From Lotus japonicus (Eukaryota > Streptophyta > Magnoliopsida > Fabales > Fabaceae), in assembly GCF_012489685.1 (NCBI RefSeq), contig NC_080046.1, positions 34,993,176 through 35,057,175 on the forward strand: DNA of 64,000 nt. Reading direction: 5' to 3'. Positions 11,403 through 21,300 of this stretch are shown here, in pieces (within the stretch, counting starts at the first letter, position 1; the number at the start of each line of letters is the position of its first letter). The notes beneath the pieces were generated by a model. The model saw only the letters and a list, made by a program, of their open reading frames with translations. It did not search any database and was not told the DNA's origin. The position numbers were made by a program, and so were the translations under genes.

Positions 11403-13694
11403 GGTTACAGGTTTCAGTTACAGGAATCAAAGGTTAAGACGAAAACCAAAGAAAAGGTCAACAAGGCGCTATACTCTACCTGGAAACCAAGTAAAAATGA
11501 TTGCAAGACAAAGGAACTTCGCCCTGATCTGAGGATTTGGCACAAGATCTTAGTGAACTGCATCAATCAAAGGCCAGAGGGAAGTTCTCCAGATTATATC
11601 AACTTCACTCAGAAGGTGTTGCTTTACTTCATCAAGGAACACACCAAAGTATGTCTTCCTTACTTTCTGTTCTCCTATCTCAAGGACTGCATCAGAAAGT
11701 CAAGAACTACTGCTTCACCCATGTCTGCAATCAAATACATTCCATTTGGCAGATTGTTATCTGATTTCTTCATTGAGAGCAAGTTGATAACGGCTCTGAC
11801 CAAGGCTGGATGCACTGAAGACCTAACAACTATTGTTGGAGATGTCTTCACTCCTACAACATTGAAGAGGATGGGCCTGATAGATACAAAAGTTGAAGCT
11901 GACTCTGCTACCACAAAATCTGATGTAAGGAAAAGAAGAATCCCTCTGAAGGACTACCCTCTCTGGTCAAAGGCTGATGATCCAGAGGCCATCAGGTACT
12001 ATCTTGATGATCTGAAGAGGCAAGCTTTTGAAATTGATGTGGATGAGTTCTTCAGAACTCTACCAGAACCTCCAGACTTTGAGTCTCCTAAGAAGAAGAA
12101 GACCAAGAGGAAGCAAGAGGACACCTCTGAGACAAAGGATCTCTCTGATGGTGATGATGATGATGAACCACCACCTCAGAAGAAGACAAAGAAGGTCAGA
12201 ATTGCAACCAGAGTCACTCATCTGGAACCAACTCTGGAGCCTACTAGTGCTGCAATTTCTACCAGAGTCACCGGATCTGCAGCCAGAGCTTCAAGTAAGT
12301 TTGTTGTTCTTTCAGATGAAGATGATTTAAATTTGCTTGATGCAATTCCTATTGAATCCAAACTTGATGCTACCATAACCTTACCTTCTCCTCTTCCTGA
12401 ACCCACACCAGTTAATCAATCAACTTCTCACATCTCACCACCTAGGCCTTCATTCTTTCAACCTTCCATTGAGGAAGAACCCCTCTGGAAAATGCTCCAA
12501 ACTCCCAAGTCCTCTGAAAAAACCTCACCCATTATACTTTCATACAATCCACAAGCTTCTGAAACCCAAGCTCTTGAGACACCAACCACTGAAATGTCTG
12601 ACTCTGAGCCAAAACCCTCTAATCATTCTAATCAAGAACCCTCTAGTAGAGAACTTCTCTCTCCTTCTCCTTCTGTATCCTTTCCTACCAATGTTGTCAT
12701 TTCCTCTCCATCCAACAACTCTGAGTCTACTCGAAAATTCTTTCAAGTTGCAAGTGAAAGGCTCTTAGAAATTTCTGGATATTACCTAAGAGTTCCGAGC
12801 CCAAACCGCTGTCTTGGACCCAGACCAGAACCTCTGGTTGCTCTTGATTTTCCAATCAAAGTGGTCCCTCTGACTTCAGTACCACCACCTCCTCCTCCTC
12901 AGAATGAAAAGTCTGTCTCAAACCACTCTTCAGTCAAATCTCCAAATCCTGAGACTGAAACTTCTAATCCAAACCCTGAGACCAATACCTCTGCACCTTA
13001 GACTCTGCATATTGGTTCTCCTCATGCTGTCTTTGAAGCTACTAGTAGCAATCATCCTTCCTCACCTGAAAACAATCTCTCGATCGTTCCCTATACCTAT
13101 CTTGGACAAAACACCCTGCTTGATTGCATCAACTTATTTAATCATGAAGCATCTATAAGGGTTCGCAACGTGCATGGTCGCACTGACCTCAGTGAGAAAC
13201 CAGACATGGTTGCTGAAGACTGGGATCGTCTATGCACTTGGATGCTTGACCAAGTTGCAGTGATGATGGGTTTCCTTACTGCTGAAAAGCATCAAAAAGT
13301 TGAAGCTGCTAGCCAGCGCTTCAGAAGAAGAGAAGCACTGAATGAACAGAAGTTAAGAGACCAGCTTTATGCTGCAATTGAAGAAACAAGAAAGAAGAAA
13401 GAGCAAGAAGAAGCGGCAGCAAGGTTTGAAGCTGAACAACGCGAAGCTGCAAGGTTGGAAGCTCTGGAACAAGTTGCTAGACTACAAGCTGAAGCTGATG
13501 CTCATAGGAATCAAGCACTTGTGATCATTCCATTTACTGATATAGCCTCCACCACTGCTCAAGTTCCTCACTCTGAACAAGGCTCTGCAATTCCATTCTC
13601 TGATCAAGCCACTCTGTCTGCTTCAAATCAGCTAGGATATTCCAGACTTGATAATATTGAACGACGTATTGAAACTCAAGAAGCTCTGGTCAAA
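11403..13694 (+). pseudogene. Sirevirus extra ORF3, main fragment, one nonsense codon
   Basis: This continues the protein after the solo LTR, from about residue 145 to 945 of the intact homologue. Visible parts in order: the rest of the conserved N-terminal domain (SSPDYINFTQKVLLYF, KYIPFGRLLSDFF); a junction motif DYPLWSKADDPEAIRYY; a Lys- and Asp-rich stretch with KKKKTKRKQE; a long Pro/Ser/Thr-rich region; and a C-terminal part with NVHGRTDLSE and a charged coiled-coil segment rich in E, A and R. One in-frame TAG at 12999-13001 falls where the younger copy has a glutamine codon; otherwise the frame is open. This much preserved reading frame suggests selection on ORF3 before the copy died. 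Confidence 0.88.
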
Positions 13695-15689
13695 TGTAAG
13701 GCCCTAAGTTCAATTTGGAACAATTTTGTGGAAGTTTGAATAAAATTGAAGTTTTAGCTAATGTTTGATAACTGGCAGATTAGAACTGTCAACTTGTATG
13801 AATTTTTAGAGGGTCTTAACGACTTTGTTTGGGAAAACTTCCTTCATGAGAGTTGTAGCCCTTCACGTCTAGAAAATTCTCGATGTGGTTTCGTGTAAAT
13901 CCGATATCTGTAGCTCTAGATATCCCGGTTTTAATGAGCAAAGGTCTGGCTGTACAGTACCTACGAAATTTTATTAAAAGTTGGGTTTGTGTTTTGGGCT
14001 TAAACCTTTTTAACTTGGGTTAAGTGGTGGATTAAACTCATAATCAGAAGGTTCTTAGGCTGAATGGAGCATTATGGGCCAAGGAAGGCTGATCCAAGGA
14101 AAGAAGCAAGGGTTTTGAAAATCCTAAGGCTTGGTGAGCCGCCGGCTGCCCATGGAAAAGGAAGGGGGCTGCAGCTGGTTTTCCTCTGAATTATGAGCTT
14201 TAATGAGCCATTAATACTCTGTTCTTGGGCTGTATCAGATCTGAAACCAGAACCCTAGCCCACACAAGCCCTGGCCGCCACCCATGGGTAAGGATTAGAG
14301 TGAAATCCTTATTTTCTTACATGCAAAACAGCACCAGAAAATATTTTCACGTAAACACCAACCAAACAAGCAAACCAGCACCCTTCCCCTTGCTCCTAAG
14401 AGGCCTCCACTCGTCACCCTTGCACACCAGCAACCACCGCCCACCAAGGAGGAGGAGGAGACACGAGAAAGAGAGAAAAACCGCAAGGAAGGAGAGGAAA
14501 CGCGTGAAGGAGAGGAAGCACGTGGAGGAAGGAGAATTTTGGACAGCAGAGGAAGCTCTTTCTATTCTTCACTTCTCTCCATCAAAATCCTACTTCTTTT
14601 CATCTAAATTCATTCAAAACCCGAGGTAAGGGCTGGTCTTAGGATCCTTTGGGTAGATTAGGAATGATTTCATGAGTTTTCTTGAAAATCTATGAACTTT
14701 GCTATGAAGGAAATTCTGGTTATGTGTTGGTTGTTGAGAAATTTGTTAAGAGTTGTTGTTGTGTTTTTCATGCATGATACTATGCTTTGCTACTCTCTAA
14801 TCATCATATGTGGTATGGTTCTTGATGCCTTGAGATAATCACTTGCTTACTTGCCAAAATTGCTATGTGAATTACATTGCTATAACATGATGTTAGAGAT
14901 CTGATTTAATTCTGAGTTTTCATGTGAGCAAAGTACTTTTGAGGGCTGTTCTATGATGTTTATGATCAAAGGAAAGGAAAAGAAAATTTTTGAAAAACCC
15001 CAAGGACTCTCCCTTGGTTGGCCGAGCCCTGCTTGAGGGTTTTGGGGCCTTGTTTTCCTTTGTTTCGATGCATAAGCCTCATGACGCCCCGTTTCCTAAT
15101 TCCTAAATGATATTTGTGTTCATTTATGAGTTGAGTTCGTGATGCCATGATGATGTGCACTTTGTTAAGTTGTCTTGAAGAGTTCTTATTATATTATGGA
15201 TATGAGCTGTGGTGAAAAGTGCTGAGTTTTATGGAATGATTGATTATTTGGGAATATCCCATGGCTGTGTGAATAAAGGGAATGGAAGAAAAATTTTACT
15301 TGGAAACCCTAGGGGCCTTTGAAGGCCTCGGCCAAGCCCTATTCCATGGGGGTTTGGTGATTCCTTTCCTTTGTTTGTTACACAAGCCATGATGAACGTT
15401 CCTAGGTATCTTGTTAAGTAAGTTTGTGTGGTTGTGACTGTTTAGTAACATGGGTCGCTCACCTAGCTGTAATTCCCATGTTACCCTTGAGAATTTAATT
15501 GTGTTTGTGGAAGTGTAAACCTTGAGATGAGTAAGTAAAAGACATAAGTTGACTTGACCTAGAGCCTTAATCTTAAGAAGTGATTTGACTCGCTTGCAAG
15601 ATGTTGTGAATAAACTTTTGGACATAGGTCTAGTGAGACTATGGACCATGAGAACGATGGTACCTTGCACGCGAGGGAGATTCTTTTGG

Positions 15690-15830
15690 GTCGACTACGG
15701 TCACCCGTGAACTTGTGGGCCGGTGTGGCTCACGTGATTTGGTTGACTGCGGTCACCGTGAACTTTTGTGGATCATTGCGGCTCCACGTGATTTGGTTGA
15801 CTGCAGTCACCGTGATAACCGTGCCTCTGC
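15690..15830. repeat. Imperfect tandem repeat in LTR (GACT.CGGTCACCGTG)
   Basis: Three imperfect copies of a unit of about 50 bp containing 'TGGTTGACTGCGGTCACCGTG'-like sequence separated by GTGGCTCACGTGATT or GCGGCTCCACGTGATT. It sits at the LTR position where other Tekay LTRs carry minisatellites. Confidence 0.7.
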
Positions 15831-16036
15831 GGAAGCACGAAGATGGCCATGGAAGTTTTGGTGGGTTGTGTGAAGTGAGGAACCGATAGATGACTAACTA
15901 ACATCTTAAACCCTAATGCAAAAGAGATAATTTTTTTTGTAATTATGGAAGTTGCTTCATTATATCTATTGTATTATGTGTTTCCTTTTAGACCTGACCC
16001 TTGCTGTTGTTTATGTGTTTATTTGGGGGGGGGTAG

Positions 16037-16471
16037 ATGGCGTCGACGACAACGACGTTCGTGCATCGCTGGATGCTGAGACTTGATGGGGAGCTAGATG
16101 ATCGGGCCTGGAGAGCCGACTTCTCCGGGATCCGCAGAGTTTATGTCGGGGATGTTAGCTTTATAGGGATGGACCGGGACGGCAATATAGTGGAGGTTCG
16201 CACGGTTGAAGTGGGCATCCTTGACATGCCCTATCCACCTCCTAGGTTCCTGCTACCTGAGGTCGAGGGAGTCGGGGAAACACCTGCTGAGACTAAGGCT
16301 GGGACACCTGCTGAGTTCGTGCCTCAAGACGGGTCTGACGCTTCGGTTACGGGACAACAACGCTATGGTGGAGGCGCCAGGTTTATACACAACAACTTGG
16401 TGGGGCCGAGACCCAAAAAGAGAAGACAGGTGGTAGAAGTTGAGAAGCTAAAGGATGAACCTGCCGAGTGA
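16037..16471 (+). CDS. Uncharacterised 144-codon ORF within a solo LTR
   Basis: An ATG-started frame directly after GGGGGGGGGTAG, richer in GC than its surroundings. The predicted protein has a Thr-rich start, a segment with RRVYVGDVSFIGMDRDGN, a Pro-rich middle and a basic patch PRPKKRRQ near the C-terminus that looks like a nuclear localisation signal. I do not recognise it. An ATG-started frame also follows the equivalent 'GACCCTTGC' LTR position in the minus-strand solo LTR (8709 down to 8515), but the two proteins do not look alike. It may be chance or a short ORF transcribed from the LTR. Confidence 0.25.
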   Translation: MASTTTTFVHRWMLRLDGELDDRAWRADFSGIRRVYVGDVSFIGMDRDGNIVEVRTVEVGILDMPYPPPRFLLPEVEGVGETPAETKAGTPAEFVPQDGSDASVTGQQRYGGGARFIHNNLVGPRPKKRRQVVEVEKLKDEPAE

Positions 16472-16889
16472 CCGTGACACTGATGACCGGACTGGGAACC
16501 CTATGAGCGAGCGTTCTTTTGGAACTTCATTTTATTTTGTTGAGATTTATGAGAACTTGAGTAACTGATGTAAACTGTTTACTTCCGCCGTGGTTTTTCC
16601 ATACGTGGGTGTGGACACGGTTTTCTTTGTTTACTTGCAATTGATTTTATAACAGTTGATGTTTTATCCTTTTATGAGTTTAAAGCAAATCGTATTTCTT
16701 TAACCCGCTGTTTATGGTTATGTTATGAATCGGAAAACATTAAAGGGATTTCTACCAATGGTATTCAAGAGTTTTCAAAATTAAATATGACCTTTATCAC
16801 CTAATCAAGAGAATTAAATGAATCGGCGAAAATTTCTGTGAAAAATTGGTTATTGTGTGACACCCGAGGAATCGGGGCGTTACATCAAA

Positions 16890-16939
16890 GATATGACAGA
16901 TATGCTTGCTGAGCTTCTCCACAGAACACCCAAGCCTTA
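16890..16939 (+). pseudogene. Sirevirus extra ORF3, last codons
   Basis: The end of ORF3 resumes after the solo LTR with residues resembling DMLAELLHRTPKP and stops at TAG (16937-16939). It matches the last residues of the younger copy (MMMELLRRTDKP). Confidence 0.85.
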
Positions 16940-17170
16940 GTTTAGGAACTCTCTCTGTTTTCATTATTTCATTTTCCTCTGATTTTACTATCTTAGTAAT
17001 TTATCTTTCTTTCTTTTAATTTGTGTTTATCTTTTGACATTTTGCATTATGTGTTTCCTGACTTCATATGTTATTTGCTTACTTGTTTTATCTATGATTT
17101 TTTTGCATTCTTAACACAACATATAATTGAAAATGTTTTTTATTAATAATTCAAACCAGCATTACATCAT

Positions 17171-17552
17171 TTAAAAAGGAGGATTTTTCCTCAATCTTCT
17201 ACATTGCCTACGCATCTCTGTCCTATCTAGTTCCAGACGATGCTGCCTATATTCTATGTGGACCAAGCTCCGGCGCAACTCCTGCCTTTTAGGACCCTCC
17301 GCCATAGTCTCTAGAGCCGCCTCTACTGCTCTGATTTCTTCATAGAAATCCAGCTCCTTCTGGAAGAGTTCTTGCATTTCCTCCACGAAACGGAGGAAAC
17401 CTCTGAGGATGTTGTCCATCTCCGAACTCAGACCCATCCCCAGCAGCTGATTGGTCAGCTGGTAGATGCTCTGGATGCCTAACATTGATGAACAAGTCTT
17501 CATCAAATACCTTCTTCCTAAGCTCTTCTAAGCAAGCTATGTATGATGCCAT
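17171..17552 (-). pseudogene. Antisense ORF between Sirevirus ORF3 and 3' LTR (about 125 codons, one frameshift)
   Basis: On the minus strand an ATG at 17552 opens MASYIACLEELRKK. The frame that carries the rest (17506-17171) is offset by one base, so an indel lies near 17510-17550. The main part is charged and helix-prone (FVEEMQELFQKELDFYEE, RQHRLELDRTEMRRQCRR) and ends in NPPF before the stop. The younger Sirevirus has a homologous antisense segment with the same start (MASYI, LEE) and a similar end (LEKDRSEQRQECRRMRRDPPF with several conservative changes). Coding-like conservation in the antisense frame, not in any sense frame, supports a real gene. Function unknown; probably a small coiled-coil protein. 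No domain family recognised. Confidence 0.5.
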
Positions 17553-17608
17553 TGCTATTTGAATTCTGAAGCAGATGAGTTGTAAAGACCGTTATGGATT
17601 TACCTACG

Positions 17609-17619
17609 TTTTTATAAGC
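17609..17619 (-). promoter_or_regulatory. TATA-like box upstream of the antisense ORF
   Basis: Minus-strand GCTTATAAAAA lies 57 bp before the antisense ATG at 17552. The younger copy has CCTATATAAAG 54 bp before its homologous ATG. The matching spacing in two diverged copies is the main support. Confidence 0.45.
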
Positions 17620-17827
17620 TGAGTTACGTCTCCAGATGTTAATGCTTAACCAGTTTCTCGAGATATCTTCATTGGAAACCGATGCAAGCATTTAACCTTT
17701 TTGCCGGTGGTAAACGTTCTTTTCTTCTTTGGCCGGTGTTCTTCACTTCATTTAATTTTCTTCATCTGCATTAATTAACGATTTTCTTAATTAATTATTA
17801 TATTATTATCCTTTTCTCCATTTTTTT

Positions 17828-17882
17828 AACTTAGACCTTCTCTAAGAGGGAGTACCTTGTACTTCAAGCTAAGTTTTTCACA
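17828..17882 (+). promoter_or_regulatory. Conserved Sirevirus 3' non-coding element
   Basis: A 55-bp stretch starting AACTTAGACCTTCTCTAAG differs at one position from 55347-55401 in the younger copy, although ORF3 around it has diverged heavily. It includes a GGGAG purine motif followed by GTACCTTGTACTTCAAGC. A role in reverse transcription, packaging or termination is inference. Confidence 0.6.
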
Positions 17883-17885
17883 TAT

Positions 17886-18343
17886 TCTCATAGCAATCTT
17901 TCTTCAAACTGTTCTTATTGTGTTTACTTTAGCTTTCTGAGAAGTAATTCTTTGTAAACCCAAACTCTCAAACAGTTGTTTGTTTTTCCTTAAGGAGACC
18001 AAGGTTGGTCAGATCCTTGAGAAGACTAAAAGAGTGAATCTTAGTGATAGCTAAGTCATTGTATTGTTAGTCACTTTGCAAGTTGCAAGTGCAGTTGTAA
18101 CAAACTCTGATTAGAGGATTGCCTTCATTCTAAGAAGGAAGAAATCACCTTAACGGGTGGACTTGATAAGCTTGAGGGATTTATCAAGTGAACCGGGATA
18201 AAATCATTGTGTGCTTTCCTCAACTCTTATCTTAGCACTTTTATCTTCTGTGTTTGAAGAGATTTGTAAAAATCTGAAGTGGGAAAAGTTTTAGTTTGAA
18301 AACGCTATTCAAACCCCCTTTTCTATCGTTTTTCATACCTTCA
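17886..18343 (+). mobile_element. Partial 3' LTR of the old Sirevirus
   Basis: Matches the last 450-460 bp of the 1.21-kb LTRs at 34942-36151 and 55919-57130 and ends in the same CATACCTTCA. A 48-bp stretch (18116-18163) is identical in old and young LTRs. The first part of the LTR and the polypurine tract are deleted; the exact left edge near 17885 is approximate. Confidence 0.85.
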
Positions 18344-21300
18344 AATAAAGAGGCCAACATATAGCTTTTGAGAGGACAAAAATTTAAAATCGATGTTATT
18401 AATCCATAGAATGTGATATGAGTTCTTAGAGCTCAACTAAAACTTACTACAAATGGAGAATTGTAATGAAATAAGTACAGTAGAACCAAAGGAGAATGAG
18501 GCAAACATATAGGTTTTGAGTGGAGAAATTCCTCTCTAATGACAAAAAGTGTCTTTTTGTACCACCATAAGTTTAAGCTCATGATATTCGTCCACCGAAT
18601 ATGATGCAAGTTCGTAGAGCTCTACTAAATGTGGGTGTTTAGGGTTTAGGGTTTAGGGTAGGACAAAAGGATAAAGTGGCCAACATATAGCTTTTGAGAG
18701 GACATAAATTTAAAATCGATGTTATAAATCCATTGAATGTGATATGAATTCCTAGAGCTCAACTAAAACATACTACAAATGGAGAATTGTAACGAAATAA
18801 GTACAGTAGAACCAAAGGAGAATGAGGCCAACATATAGCTTTTGAGTGGAGAAATTCCTCTCTAATGACAAAAGTGTCTTGTTGTACCAGAATAAGTTTA
18901 AGCTCATCATATTCCTCCACCGAATGTGATGCAAGTTTGTAGAGCTCAACTAAATGTGGGTGTTTAGGGTTTAAGGTTTAGAGTAGGATAAAAGGATAAA
19001 GAGGCCAACGTAAAGCTTTTGAGAGGACATAAATTTAAAATTGACGTTATCAATCCATTGTATGTGATATGACTTCGTAGAGCTCAACTAAAACTTACTA
19101 CAAATGGAGTATTGTTACGAAATTAGTACAGTAGAACCATAGGAGAATGAGGCCAACATATAGCTTTTGAGTGGAGAAATTCCACTCTAATGACAAAAAG
19201 TGTCTTGTTGTACCAGAATAAGTTTTAGCTCATGATATTCCTCCACCGAATGTGATGCAAGTTTGTAGAGCACAACTAAATGTGGGTGTATAGGGTTTAG
19301 GGTTTAGGGTTTAGAGTAGGACAAAAGGATAAAGAGGCCAACGTAGAGCTTTTGAGAGGACATAAATTTAAAATTTTTGTTATTAATCCATTGTATGTGA
19401 TATGACTTCTTAGAGCTCAACTAAAACTTACTACAAAGGGAGAATTGAAACGAAATAAGTATGGTAGAACCAAAGGAGAATGAGGCCAACATATAGCTTT
19501 TGAGTGGAGAAATTCCTCTCTAATGAAAAAATGTGTCTTGTTGTACAAGAATAAGTTTAAGCTCATGATATTCCTCCACCGAATGTGATGCTAGTTCGTA
19601 GAGCTGAACTAAATGTGCGTGTTTAGGGTTTAGGGTTTAGCGTTTAGGGTAATATAAAAGGATAAAGAGGTAAACATATAGCTGTTGAAAGGACATAAAT
19701 TTAAAATCGATGTTATTAATCCATTGTCTGTGTTATGAACTTGTAGAGCTCAACTAAAACTTACTTTAAATGGAGAATTGTAACGAAATAAGTACAGTAG
19801 AACCAAAGGAGAATGTGGCCAACATATAGATTTTGGGTGGAGAAATTTCTCTCTAATGACAAAAAGTGTCTTGTTGAACCAGAATAAATTTCAGCTCATG
19901 ATATTCCTCCACCGAATGTGATGCAAGTTTGTAGTGCTCAACTAAATGTGGGTGTTTAGGGTTTAGGGTTTAGTGTTGGACAAAAGGATAAAGAAGCCAA
20001 CGTAAAGATTTTGATAGGATATAAATTTAAAATTGCTGTCATTAATCCATTGTATGTGATATGACTTCGTAGAGCTCAACTAAAACTTACTACAAATCGA
20101 GAATTGTAACGAAATAAGTACAGTAGAACCAAATAAGAATGAGGCCAACATATAGCATTTGAGTGGAGAAATTCCTCTCTAATGACAAAATGTGTCTTGT
20201 TGTACCAGAATAAGTTTAAGCTGATGATATTCCTCCACCGAATGTGATGCAAGTTTGTAGAGCTCAACTAAATGTGAGTGTTTGGGGTTTAGGGTTTCGG
20301 GTTTAGTGTAGAACAAAATGGTAGAGAGGCCAACGTAAAGCTTTGGAGAGGACATAAATTTAAAATTGATGTTATTAATCTATTGTATCTGTTATGACTT
20401 CGTAGAGCTCAACGAAAACTTACTACAAATGGAGAATTGTAACGAAATAAGTACAGTAGAACCAAAGAAAGATGAGGCCAACATATAGCTTTTGAGTGGA
20501 GAAATTCCTCTCTAATGACAAAAAGTGTCTTGTTATACCAGAATAAGTTTAAGCTCATGATATTCTTCCACCCAATGTGATGCAAGTTCGTAGAACTCAA
20601 CTAAATGTGAGTGTTTGGTGTTTAGGGTTTAGGGTTTAGTGTAGAACAAAATGATAGAGAGGCCAACGTAAAGCTTTTGAGAGGACATAAATTTAGAATT
20701 GATGTTATTAATCCATTGTATGTGATATGACTTCTTAGAGCTCAACTAAAACTTACTACAACTGGAGAATTGTAACGAAATAAGTACAGTAGAACCAAAG
20801 GAGAATGAGGCCAACATATAGCTTTTGAGTGGAGAAATTCCTCTCTAATGACAAAAAGTGTCTTGTTGTACCTGAATAAGTTTAAGCTCATGATATTCCT
20901 CCAGCGAATGTGAAGCAAGTTCGTAGAGCTCAACTAAATGTGGATGTTTAGGGTTTAGGGTTTAGGGTTTATAGTAGGACAAAAGGATAAAGAGGTAAAC
21001 ATATAGCTTTTGAAAGGACATAAATTTAAAATCGATGTTATTAATCCATTGTATGTGTTATGATTTCATAGAGCTCAACTAAAACTTATTACAAATGGAG
21101 AATAGTAACGAAATAAGTACAGTAGAATTAAAGGAGAATGAGGCCCACATATAGCTTTTGAGTGGAGAAATTCCTCTCTAATGACAAAAAGTGTCTTGTA
21201 GTACCTGAATAAGTTTAATCTCATGATATTCTTCCACCGAATGTGATGCAAGTTCGTAGAGCTCAACTAAATGTGGGTGTTTAGGTTTTAGGGTGTAGGG

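Larger units (their letters stand above)
13695..16884 (+). mobile_element. Solo LTR of a Tekay-like element, 3,190 bp, TSD TCAAA
   Basis: It begins TGTAAGGCCC and ends GGGGCGTTACA, flanked by the perfect duplication TCAAA (13690-13694 and 16885-16889). It lies about 50 bp before the ORF3 stop codon. No primer-binding site or gag is present. Internal features are a purine-rich stretch at 14440-14540, a GGTTGACTGCGGTCACCGTG-type repeat near 15690-15830, a run of nine G at 16025-16033, and an ATG-started open frame of 144 codons just after that run. Confidence 0.92.
8040..18343 (+). mobile_element. Old 5'-truncated Sirevirus (Ty1/copia) fragment carrying two solo LTR insertions
   Basis: The fragment contains only the 3' part of a Sirevirus: extra ORF3, the 3' non-coding region and the end of the 3' LTR. 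It is collinear with 52026-57130 of the younger copy. The left edge is a blunt satellite/ORF3 junction, so the 5' LTR, gag and pol are gone. The right edge is the LTR terminus CATACCTTCA at 18343, followed directly by satellite. A second deletion near 17885 removes the polypurine tract and the first part of the LTR. Without its two nested solo LTRs (8327-11397 and 13695-16884) the fragment would be about 4 kb. Confidence 0.9.

Noticed and set aside
14225..14629. 134-codon frame with Arg/Lys/Glu-rich part
   Set aside because: Purine-rich leader-like LTR sequence; no family resemblance and no partner in other LTRs.
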